Shown here: positions 19,459-25,945 of the stretch, piece after piece
Numbering within the stretch: the first letter of the stretch is position 1
Layout: every line of letters begins with the position of its first letter
From: an uncultured Eubacteriales bacterium
GTDB taxonomy: Bacteria > Bacillota > Clostridia > Oscillospirales > CAG-272
DNA: 64,000 nt
Direction: 5' to 3'
NCBI GenBank assembly: GCA_948467545.1
Contig: CAOKER010000005.1
Coordinates: 62,001 to 126,000 of the forward strand
The notes under the pieces: model-generated
The model's input: the letters and a program-made list of their open reading frames with translations, nothing else
Told to the model about the DNA's origin: nothing
Databases searched by the model: none
Translations under genes and position numbers: made by a program

Positions 19459-19725
19459 ATGAAACTAAAATATGATTTTGTTATTCAAAAGGTCGGCGAT
19501 ACACAGGTTGCTGTGCCGGCCGGGGATGATGCGAATCGCTTTAGCGGAATTATAAAACTCAATACAACCGGAGCGGTAATATTTGAAATGCTTAAGGATG
19601 AAATAAGCGCCGAACAAATAGCTCAGGAGCTTGTGAGAAGATATGGAATTACCCCTGAAGAGGCTGAAGAATCTACCGGAAAATATTTGAGCTCGCTTAT
19701 TGACAGCGGAGTTATTGAACAATAA
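19459..19725 (+). CDS. PqqD-family peptide-binding protein
   Basis: This 88-residue protein has the PqqD fold signature: strands at VIQKVGDTQVAVPAG and IIKLNTTGAVIFEMLK, then helices ISAEQIAQELVRRYGITPEEA and a final VIE. PqqD-type domains (RiPP recognition elements) bind leader peptides and hand them to modifying enzymes. No precursor peptide, radical SAM enzyme or other RiPP enzyme is next to it, so its partner is unknown. The frame is open 19 codons further upstream, but the ATG at 19459 has GAGAGG 10 nt before it. Confidence 0.85.
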   Translation: MKLKYDFVIQKVGDTQVAVPAGDDANRFSGIIKLNTTGAVIFEMLKDEISAEQIAQELVRRYGITPEEAEESTGKYLSSLIDSGVIEQ

Positions 19726-19772
19726 CTAAGATAAGGGCGGATATACTCTGTACGAAAGGATTGATTATAGGG

Positions 19773-19967
19773 ATGAGTAAGAGATTATATAAAACCGATG
19801 AGGGAAAAAAGGTGTGCGGTGTATGCGCCGGAATTGCTGAGTATTTTAATATTGATCCTACTATTGTAAGGTTGATTTTAGTCGTGTTTTGCCTCGCAGG
19901 CGGATGCGGAATACTGTTTTATATAATTGCTGCTCTGGTAATGCCTAATAAGACTGACATACTTTGA
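19773..19967 (+). CDS. PspC-domain membrane protein
   Basis: This 64-residue protein matches the PspC domain: KRLYKT....KVCGVCAGIAEYFNIDPTIVRLILVV, then a single hydrophobic segment (about residues 33-58). PspC proteins are inner-membrane components of envelope stress responses in many bacteria. The Firmicute versions are often stand-alone and poorly characterised. It is 47 nt after the PqqD-like gene and probably co-transcribed with it. The ATG at 19773 has GAAAGG 13 nt upstream; a TTG at 19761 abuts the site and is less likely. Confidence 0.9.
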   Translation: MSKRLYKTDEGKKVCGVCAGIAEYFNIDPTIVRLILVVFCLAGGCGILFYIIAALVMPNKTDIL

Positions 19968-20090
19968 TATGAAGAAATGCGCGCGGGTTTTGGTGTTAAC
20001 TGGTTACACGGCCTGCGTGCTTTTGAATTTTCAGTTTGTAATGATAATTATTTTGCCGTATTTTTTGCAGTAGGGAGGAAGAGCTATCAA

Positions 20091-21488
20091 ATGAAGATTG
20101 GAATTCTTGGTGCCGGAACGTGGGGAGTCGCACTTGCAAGAATGCTTGCGGTCAATGAGCATGAGGTGGTTGTCTGGTCGGTATTAAAAAAGGAGGTTGA
20201 ACTGCTCTCCGAGAATCGGGTACATCCGAATTTGCCGGGAGTTGAGCTTCCTGATGAAATAAAATTCACGTCAGACGCGGGAGAAGCATGTCAAAATAAA
20301 GATATCATACTGTTTGCCGTTCCGTCTGTATTTGTGAGAAGTACATCGGATACGGTAAGGCCTTTTGTATCTGACGGTCAAATTATTGTCGATGTTGCTA
20401 AGGGAATTGAACCGGGTACTCTGATGACTATGACAGAGGTTATACATGACGAATTGAACAAGGACGGAAAGCATGGCGGAGTTAAGCTTGTGGCACTTTC
20501 CGGTCCGACTCATGCAGAGGAGGTTGCGCTTGATATGCCGTCGTCAATCGTTTCCGCCTGTACGAAAGAGGAAACGGCAAAATATGTGCAGGATGTATTT
20601 ATGAATACCTGCATGAGAATCTATACAAATACAGATGTTAAAGGCGTTGAGCTTTGCGGCGCTCTTAAGAATATTGTCGCACTTGCGGCAGGTATTTCTG
20701 CCGGTCTGGGATATGGTGATAATACAAGAGCTGCGCTGATAACGCGTGGAATGGCGGAGATTACCAGACTTGGTTCCGCAATGGGCTGCCGGCCGGAAAC
20801 ATTTTCGGGCCTTGCCGGAATCGGAGATATGATTGTTACTGCCACAAGCGAGCATTCAAGAAACAACCGATGCGGTAAAATGATCGGAAGAGGCATGGAT
20901 CCCAAAGAGGCAATTGCCAGGATTGGTATGGTGGTGGAAGGCGTTAATGCAATTCCGGCAGCCATTGAACTTGCCGAAAAATACGATGTGGATATGCCGA
21001 TTGTACGCGGTGTCGATGCAATAATAAACCGCGGATACAGCCCTGCCGAACAGGTGTACGCTTTGATGACGCGCAAAAAGAAATCGGAAAACGTGGGTAT
21101 ATACGGGGAAACCGAAAATACAGATAAGTCTGCCGCTCTTTCGTCGGAGCCTAAAAGGGTTATTGCATACGGTACCTTTGATTGCATTGATTATCGGGAA
21201 ATCGAACGTCTTAAGAGAATTAAGGATACATCGGATGTTCTGATTGTAGCATTGCGAACTGAATCATCCTCCTCAAACGTAAAGCAAAATTATAACGAGA
21301 GAAAGACTGTGCTGGAAGCGCTGAAATCCGTTGATCTTGTTATTCCGACAGATAATTCAATGCGTCTTGCCGAATTTGTCAGAAAATATCGCGCACAAAA
21401 CGTTTCGGTGGAAGAACCCGATACTTCTGTGCTCGAAGTCCTTTCAAAGGAAAATGTGGGAATCGCATATAATTTAAAACTGATATAA
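20091..21488 (+). CDS. gpsA: Glycerol-3-phosphate dehydrogenase fused to degenerate cytidylyltransferase domain
   Basis: Residues 1 to about 335 form a complete NAD(P)-dependent glycerol-3-phosphate dehydrogenase, which makes sn-glycerol-3-phosphate for phospholipids. They include the GILGAGTWGVALA dinucleotide-binding loop, VDVAKGIEP, SGPTHAEEV and CGALKNIVALAAG with the catalytic Lys. The protein is 465 residues against the usual 330-340. The extra C-terminus (about 355-440) aligns by eye with glycerol-3-phosphate cytidylyltransferases of the TagD type, with VIAYGTFD, DVLIVALRT, NERKTVLEAL and VDLVIP. Their catalytic HxGH motif is replaced by Asp-Tyr-Arg-Glu at 367-370, so this domain should be inactive. 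The ATG at 20091 is the only start that fits the family N-terminus. Confidence 0.95.
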   Translation: MKIGILGAGTWGVALARMLAVNEHEVVVWSVLKKEVELLSENRVHPNLPGVELPDEIKFTSDAGEACQNKDIILFAVPSVFVRSTSDTVRPFVSDGQIIVDVAKGIEPGTLMTMTEVIHDELNKDGKHGGVKLVALSGPTHAEEVALDMPSSIVSACTKEETAKYVQDVFMNTCMRIYTNTDVKGVELCGALKNIVALAAGISAGLGYGDNTRAALITRGMAEITRLGSAMGCRPETFSGLAGIGDMIVTATSEHSRNNRCGKMIGRGMDPKEAIARIGMVVEGVNAIPAAIELAEKYDVDMPIVRGVDAIINRGYSPAEQVYALMTRKKKSENVGIYGETENTDKSAALSSEPKRVIAYGTFDCIDYREIERLKRIKDTSDVLIVALRTESSSSNVKQNYNERKTVLEALKSVDLVIPTDNSMRLAEFVRKYRAQNVSVEEPDTSVLEVLSKENVGIAYNLKLI

Positions 21489-21525
21489 CTGAAAAAACAA
21501 AATGTTTCCCGCCTCTCCGTCGGCG

Positions 21526-21553
21526 GATTCAACGGATGCGGGATTCAACGGAT
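21526..21553. repeat. Direct repeat downstream of gpsA
   Basis: GATTCAACGGAT occurs at 21526-21537 and again at 21542-21553, a 16-nt period. It lies in a 299-nt gap that also contains a GCGGTGCAATCGCCGC hairpin (about 21563-21578) and the tRNA promoter. No gene is seen in the gap. Confidence 0.6.
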
Positions 21554-21700
21554 TTTTCCGTGGCGGTGCAATCGCCGCTATGACGCCTCATGACAGCGCT
21601 TTGCGCATTGTTGAATTATCGCTGTGTGCCATTTACAAACTATGTTGTGGCGCACAGCTTTTCGATAAAATATAATCGTCAAAAAACTTTAAAAAATCTA

Positions 21701-21729
21701 TTGACAAACAAATATTCTTATGATATAAT
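21701..21729 (+). promoter_or_regulatory. Perfect consensus promoter of the tRNA pair
   Basis: TTGACA (21701-21706) and TATAAT (21724-21729) are 17 nt apart. The predicted start lies about 50 nt before the tRNA-Thr gene. Confidence 0.88.
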
Positions 21730-21787
21730 AAAAAACGTGCTCAGAATGGAACTCATTGCTGAGATGAATTTATGTTAATTTAGTTGT

Positions 21788-21862
21788 GCTGGTGTGGCTC
21801 AATGGCAGAGCAGCTGATTTGTAATCAGCAGGTTGTTGGTTCGACTCCGATCACCAGCTCCA
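21788..21862 (+). tRNA. tRNA-Thr (anticodon TGT)
   Basis: The cloverleaf folds cleanly. The acceptor GCTGGTG pairs with CACCAGC (21852-21858), with discriminator T and encoded CCA. The anticodon arm GCTGA-TTTGTAA-TCAGC places TGT in the loop, which reads ACA threonine codons. The T arm contains GGTTCGACTCC. It abuts the next tRNA with no spacer. Confidence 0.97.
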
Positions 21863-21947
21863 GGGGGAATTCCCGAGTGGCCAAAGGGGGCAGACTGTAA
21901 ATCTGTTGTCAGTGACTTCGATGGTCCGAATCCATCTTCCCCCACCA
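21863..21947 (+). tRNA. tRNA-Tyr (anticodon GTA)
   Basis: This is a class II tRNA. The acceptor GGGGGAA (21863-21869) pairs with TTCCCCC (21937-21943), with discriminator A and encoded CCA at 21945-21947. The anticodon loop ACTGTAAAT carries GTA, and a long variable arm follows, as expected for bacterial tRNA-Tyr. The first base directly follows the CCA of tRNA-Thr. Confidence 0.97.
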
Positions 21948-21949
21948 AG

Positions 21950-21986
21950 AAGTGACAGGTTTCTTTGTGAGACCTGTCACTTTTTA
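21950..21986 (+). terminator. Intrinsic terminator of the tRNA operon
   Basis: AAGTGACAGGT pairs with ACCTGTCACTT across a short loop and runs into TTTTT. It begins 3 nt after the encoded CCA of tRNA-Tyr. The rest of the 324-nt gap before cysK is AT-rich and holds the cysK promoter and its candidate operator. Confidence 0.9.
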
Positions 21987-22087
21987 TAATAATTTATAAT
22001 AATTAAGATAATTGCCTTCAAATTTATATGATGAATCAAGTAAATAAGCAATTTTTTTGTAATTAAAAATATTATTTATAAAATGCC

Positions 22088-22116
22088 TTGACAATTGCTT
22101 CTAATGGTGCTATTAT
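22088..22116 (+). promoter_or_regulatory. cysK promoter
   Basis: TTGACA (22088-22093) and TATTAT (22111-22116) are 17 nt apart. A candidate operator starts 6 nt downstream, over the expected start point. The leader to cysK is about 150 nt, without an obvious riboswitch. Confidence 0.78.
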
Positions 22117-22122
22117 AATGCA

Positions 22123-22147
22123 TATAAAACATATGTATTAGATAGGT
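22123..22147. promoter_or_regulatory. Candidate Rrf2-type operator at cysK
   Basis: The stretch TATAAAACATATGT followed by ATTAGATAGGT resembles the palindromic element in the Rrf2 gene's own promoter (minus strand, 23745-23771), which reads TATAAAATATATGT then TATTATAGGT. The first 14 positions differ at one base, and both end in ATTA.. TAGGT. The site covers the predicted cysK start point. This is a visual match in AT-rich DNA and is not proven. Confidence 0.5.
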
Positions 22148-22271
22148 TATAATGGGAATCAAATATATACGATAAATACAATGCAAAACTTTCTGTAATT
22201 TTTGATTTTTACTTATAATCTATCGATAAACTTCTATAATATTATTACTGATTATGAAAGGAATGACTGCC

Positions 22272-23201
22272 ATGAAAACATTTGACAGGATAACTGACCT
22301 GATAGGGAAAACGCCTCTATTGAAATTGACGAATTACATTTCGATGAATAAGCTTGAAGCTGAGATTTACGGAAAGCTTGAATATTTTAATCCGGCCGGA
22401 AGTGTTAAAGACAGAATTGCCAAGGCGATGATTGACGATGCAGAAAAGAATGGAAAATTAAAGCCCGGAGCTGTTATTATAGAGCCTACAAGCGGAAATA
22501 CGGGAATAGGGCTTGCATCTGCGGCCGCTTCAAGGGGGTATAAAATTATTCTTACAATGCCGGAGACTATGAGTGTCGAGCGACGCAATCTTTTAAAGGC
22601 GTATGGCGCAGAGCTTGTTCTTACCGAAGGCGCAAAGGGAATGAAGGGGGCTATTGAAAAGGCACAGGAGCTTGCGGCCTTGACTCCGAACAGTTTTATT
22701 CCGAGTCAGTTTAGCAATATGTCTAATCCGGCAGCACACAGAAATACTACGGGACCTGAAATATGGGAAGATACCGACGGCCGGGTAGATATATTTGTCG
22801 CGGGAGTTGGTACGGGAGGTACCGTAACCGGAGTCGGTGAGTACCTTAAAGCGCAAAATCCCAATGTAAAGGTTGTCGCTGTAGAGCCCGCAGACTCTCC
22901 GGTGTTGTCTGAAGGAAATTCGGGGCCGCATAAAATTCAGGGAATTGGCGCAGGATTTGTTCCGGATACATTAAATACAAAGATTTATGATGAAATAATA
23001 ACCGTAGAAAATGAAGACGCATTTGAAACAGGACGTACCTTGGCGCGTAAAGAAGGCTTGCTTGTCGGAATTTCGTCCGGTGCTGCCGTATTTGCAGCCG
23101 CACAGCTTGCGAAAAGACCTGAAAACAAAGGAAAGATTATAGTTGCTCTTCTTCCGGATACCGGAGAAAGGTATCTGTCCACTCCGATGTTCTCTGAATA
23201 G
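22272..23201 (+). CDS. cysK: Cysteine synthase (O-acetylserine sulfhydrylase)
   Basis: This 309-residue PLP enzyme makes cysteine from O-acetylserine and sulfide. The sequence shows the PLP lysine in [13 protein letters not shown], the substrate loop [12 protein letters not shown], the phosphate-binding [12 protein letters not shown] and the C-terminal [11 protein letters not shown], all canonical. The ATG at 22272 is chosen because GAAAGG lies 10 nt upstream; two earlier in-frame ATGs sit on or before that site. The convergent neighbour is an Rrf2 regulator. In Bacillus, CysK partners the Rrf2 protein CymR as a cysteine sensor, so a regulatory link is plausible. Confidence 0.97.
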   Translation: MKTFDRITDLIGKTPLLKLTNYISMNKLEAEIYGKLEYFNPAGSVKDRIAKAMIDDAEKNGKLKPGAVIIEPTSGNTGIGLASAAASRGYKIILTMPETMSVERRNLLKAYGAELVLTEGAKGMKGAIEKAQELAALTPNSFIPSQFSNMSNPAAHRNTTGPEIWEDTDGRVDIFVAGVGTGGTVTGVGEYLKAQNPNVKVVAVEPADSPVLSEGNSGPHKIQGIGAGFVPDTLNTKIYDEIITVENEDAFETGRTLARKEGLLVGISSGAAVFAAAQLAKRPENKGKIIVALLPDTGERYLSTPMFSE

Positions 23202-23248
23202 AATTTATCGTAATGCGGTACAATCGCCATCGAATCGTCTTATGACGG

Positions 23249-23284
23249 CGCCAAGCGCTTTATTTATGCGTTTGGCGTTTTTTA
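23249..23284 (+). terminator. Intrinsic terminator of cysK
   Basis: CGCCAAGCGC (23249-23258) pairs with GCGTTTGGCG (23268-23277), using one wobble pair, and is followed by TTTTTT. It ends exactly at the stop codon side of the convergent Rrf2 gene. Confidence 0.9.
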
Positions 23285-23722
23285 TTATATAACGTAATCG
23301 TTTGTATTTCTTTCTCTTTTATTATTCAGAATATCCTGAAGAGTTATTCCGTCGAGGTAGTCGTTAATTATTTTATAAAGTCCTTGCCATATCGGAAGTG
23401 TTTCGCATTCTTTGCTGCGTTCGCATTCGATTGGTATGTGATCGAGACATGCTACCGGGGCAAGACTTCCCTCTGTAAGTCTGAGAATATCTCCGACCGT
23501 ATATTTATCCGGAGATTTTGCAAGACGGTATCCGCCCTGAAAACCGCGATTGGTCCTGAGAAAATCGGATTTATTAAAAACCGGAACAATCTGCTCCAGA
23601 TATTTTTTTGATATATTCTGACGCTTCGCAACGTCTTTAAGGGCAATAAATCCCTCTCCCTGATGCTCTGCCAGATCAATCAGCATACGTAATGCGTAGC
23701 GTCCTTTTGTTGAAATCTTCAT
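23285..23722 (-). CDS. Rrf2-family transcriptional regulator
   Basis: This 145-residue Rrf2 regulator has a winged helix-turn-helix (MKISTKGRYALRMLIDLAEH, then ISKKYLEQIVPVF and NRGFQGGYRLAK). It also carries three cysteines at positions 92, 100 and 106, matching the Fe-S cluster ligand region of IscR (C-x5-7-C-x5-C). It may therefore sense an Fe-S cluster, unlike CymR, which lacks these cysteines. It sits convergent to cysK and ends at cysK's terminator. A 27-bp palindromic site overlaps its own promoter, and a similar element precedes cysK. Likely targets are sulfur or Fe-S metabolism genes. GGAGG is 7 nt before the ATG. Confidence 0.92.
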   Translation of the reverse strand: MKISTKGRYALRMLIDLAEHQGEGFIALKDVAKRQNISKKYLEQIVPVFNKSDFLRTNRGFQGGYRLAKSPDKYTVGDILRLTEGSLAPVACLDHIPIECERSKECETLPIWQGLYKIINDYLDGITLQDILNNKRERNTNDYVI

Positions 23723-23744
23723 GGTATTACCTCCAGTTCAATAT

Positions 23745-23777
23745 ACCTATAATAACATATATTTTATAGGTTTTCAA
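23745..23777 (-). promoter_or_regulatory. Rrf2 gene promoter with overlapping palindrome
   Basis: On the minus strand TTGAAA (23772-23777) and TATTAT (23749-23754) are 17 nt apart. The inverted repeat ACCTATAA (23745-23752) and TTATAGGT (23764-23771), 11 nt apart, spans the spacer and the -10. This is a natural autoregulatory operator. Confidence 0.75.
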
Positions 23778-23907
23778 GAGCAAGGCTGAATGTTGCTTTC
23801 AATTATTGCATAAAATTATGTTTTATATGTCATTCGTTTTTTGGGTAGAATATTACAATTATCTCAATATAAATGAAATGCTAAGTTGTTTATTGTGTAT
23901 AAGACAG

Positions 23908-23944
23908 CTCTATTATCTGACATTATATTTGTCTGATAATAGAG
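23908..23944. repeat. Long hairpin between Rrf2 and lysozyme genes
   Basis: Two 15-bp arms, CTCTATTATCTGACA (23908-23922) and TGTCTGATAATAGAG (23930-23944), pair with one mismatch around a 7-nt loop. On the plus strand GGTTTTTA follows 7 nt later; the minus strand has no U-run. It may separate the flanking divergent and convergent transcripts. The rest of the 304-nt gap is AT-rich, with no gene seen. Confidence 0.65.
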
Positions 23945-24026
23945 CCGATCGGTTTTTATAAGCGATAAACTTGTGGATCAACAAACTTGCTATATATTTA
24001 AACAAATTCAATATTTAATAAGTTTT

Positions 24027-25016
24027 TTATTTAGGGATTTTCAGTGTTTGTCCCGAAAAAATCAAATTGGGGTTTTCTAATCCATTATATTCCGCGATTT
24101 TTTGATATGTCGTATTGAATTTGGCGGCTATTCCCGATAGTGTATCTCCGCTTACCACAGTGTATTCTGTATAATCCTGCTTATCCGAAACTGACGGTGC
24201 GGACTGTTCTTCGTATTGAACCGAAGCCGAAATGTTTTTCATGATGGATACCGCGTCCTTGCTGTTGACCTTTCCGTCTCCGTTAAGATCAAATTGAGAG
24301 TCTGTTTTTCCTGCTGCGATTGCCTTCATTTCGGCGATAATATCCTTTGAATTGACAGCCCCGTCTCGGTTGACATCGAATTTTGAATCGGTATGGCCGT
24401 TCAAGCCCTTTGCCTTTATCATAGCCGGATAATCAACAAGCATATAATTTTGATCGACAGTCTTTCCTGCGACCTGATTTGAGCGAATCAGGTTTGTTTC
24501 TCCGCCGTACTGCCACATACCGAAGCTGTCGGGATAAGGATAATTACATGATGTGCTCCAGCACGCAACCCAATGGGCGTATCGCTGCAGCTCAGAATCA
24601 TTTAATCGGCTGCCGAACATTGAAAGCGACGAATAAACTCCGGCAAAATATTTATAGCTTTCCATACGTTTACAGAATGCATGAACAATAGCGGTTGCTG
24701 TGTCTGATCCGAGCCCTAACACAGAGCTGTCTTCAATATCGAAATAAATCGGAAGTTCAAACCTCTTTTCTTTTAATATCTTATTGCAAAGCTCCGCTTC
24801 CGCTTCTGCCTGACTTGTATTTTGCGCATAGGTATACCAGTAGGCTCCGATGTTCATTCCTGCCTTTTTTGCCCTCGTGTAATTTGTTTCAAACATAGGA
24901 TCCGGTACGGTTCCGCTTCCTGCTCTAATAATTGTAAAATCAAAGCCCTCTTCGCGTACTTTTGTAAAATTTAAATCTCCTTGCCATTTTGAAATATCTA
25001 TTCCTGCTATTTTCAT
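24027..25016 (-). CDS. GH25 muramidase with internal dockerin and C-terminal LysM
   Basis: This 329-residue enzyme combines three modules. Residues 1-200 are a GH25 lysozyme that cuts the MurNAc-GlcNAc bond; GIDISKWQG contains Asp7, and YFDIED supplies Asp93 and Glu95. Residues 213-262 are a type I dockerin with two calcium-binding repeats, DVNRDGAVNSKD and DLNGDGKVNSKD. Residues 284-328 are a LysM peptidoglycan-binding domain. There is no signal peptide, and the gene is third in a row with a 44-codon ORF and a holin-like gene, so it behaves like a phage endolysin needing a holin for exit. The start at 25016 has GAAAGG 13 nt upstream. Confidence 0.93.
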   Translation of the reverse strand: MKIAGIDISKWQGDLNFTKVREEGFDFTIIRAGSGTVPDPMFETNYTRAKKAGMNIGAYWYTYAQNTSQAEAEAELCNKILKEKRFELPIYFDIEDSSVLGLGSDTATAIVHAFCKRMESYKYFAGVYSSLSMFGSRLNDSELQRYAHWVACWSTSCNYPYPDSFGMWQYGGETNLIRSNQVAGKTVDQNYMLVDYPAMIKAKGLNGHTDSKFDVNRDGAVNSKDIIAEMKAIAAGKTDSQFDLNGDGKVNSKDAVSIMKNISASVQYEEQSAPSVSDKQDYTEYTVVSGDTLSGIAAKFNTTYQKIAEYNGLENPNLIFSGQTLKIPK

Positions 25017-25106
25017 TTTTATTACCATTCCTTTCTCATGTTTTATAGATCTGTCCGTTTTTGCCTTGATTAATTAACGCTGCTCCCTTAGAAGACAAGA
25101 TCTTTT

Positions 25107-25409
25107 TTACTTTTTTCCTGTTGACGGCTCGGTCGGAAGCTCCATTGTCTCATTGTACAGAGCGGTTGCGACGTCGTTTCCTCCTAATGCATGATAAGCA
25201 CTGTATGCTTTGGTAAGAGCTTCTTTGGCATATACCGGCGCGAATTCTTTCTCCTTATACTTGTCGTATGATCTTATGATTTCTGCACGAAGAAGACACT
25301 GAAGACCGTTTTTTATGGCTTTGATTCTCAACAGCATAGTGCCGGTAAAAGTTACTGCCGCTCCAAGCAGAAACGGAACAAGCCATTTTATAAACAGTTC
25401 AAATAACAT
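25107..25409 (-). CDS. Small holin-like membrane protein
   Basis: This 100-residue protein has one N-terminal membrane segment (about residues 5-28, LFIKWLVPFLLGAAVTFTGTML) and a charged C-terminal domain with IRSYDKYKEKEF. Phage holins of Clostridia often have this size, a single segment near the N-terminus and a soluble tail, and sit directly before the endolysin gene as here. The identification rests on shape and position rather than on a recognised motif. It starts inside the end of the upstream 44-codon ORF, so translation is coupled. Confidence 0.6.
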   Translation of the reverse strand: MLFELFIKWLVPFLLGAAVTFTGTMLLRIKAIKNGLQCLLRAEIIRSYDKYKEKEFAPVYAKEALTKAYSAYHALGGNDVATALYNETMELPTEPSTGKK

Positions 25410-25533
25410 TTCTGCTTTTACCTCTTTCCCGAAGCCGTGTTAAAAGCAAATCTGCCGCAATAGTGCAGATAGCTGAGGCTTTAAATGCCGCATCTTTTAT
25501 TAATGTCGGCATAGTTACGCTTTTTAATTTCAT
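25399..25533 (-). CDS. Short ORF (44 aa) leading the lysis cassette
   Basis: An unannotated-size ORF begins with ATG after a perfect AAAGGAGG (8 nt spacing), the strongest ribosome-binding site of the region. It ends in TGA 11 nt inside the next gene. The peptide has a mildly hydrophobic centre (AFKASAICTIAADLLL) between basic ends (MKLK and RLRERGKSR). It could be a small holin, an antiholin or a regulator of the following gene. I do not recognise a family. The strong start signal and overlap make it likely to be translated. Confidence 0.65.
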   Translation of the reverse strand: MKLKSVTMPTLIKDAAFKASAICTIAADLLLTRLRERGKSRNVI

Positions 25534-25945
25534 TTCTGATTACCTCCTTTATTTTTAACGACCGGTGTGTTGTTTTTAATATCGTAGCTTCTGTTGATTT
25601 TTACATACTAAATAATAACACATTGATAACAGATATTAAACTGTCCCGTTTAAACTCATTTGTATTAAGATTATATCGGGATAATTTTTCGTTATCATAA
25701 TTTACAGTCATATTAAAAGCTTAAATCATATATTATAACTGAAAGCAGGATTATATATTTATAATATATGCTCATTAATATAAAGAGTGTTTTGAGATAA
25801 AAATAGTATATTTATAATTGGTATATTATAAAAAATTTAAAAAATAATTATTATAGAAATAATACTTGACTTTTTTATTAATAAATGTAATAATATATAA
25901 TAATAAAATAGAATTATGCCGATATACGGCAGATTGGAGATTTTA
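25534..25945. other. Divergent AT-rich intergenic region
   Basis: This 412-nt gap lies between the leftward lysis cassette and the rightward lipoprotein gene and must hold both promoters. It is very AT-rich. On the plus strand TTGACT (25866-25871) precedes several TAATAT/TATAAT-like blocks at imperfect spacing. I found no clear promoter for the minus strand, nor any gene or riboswitch. Confidence 0.4.
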
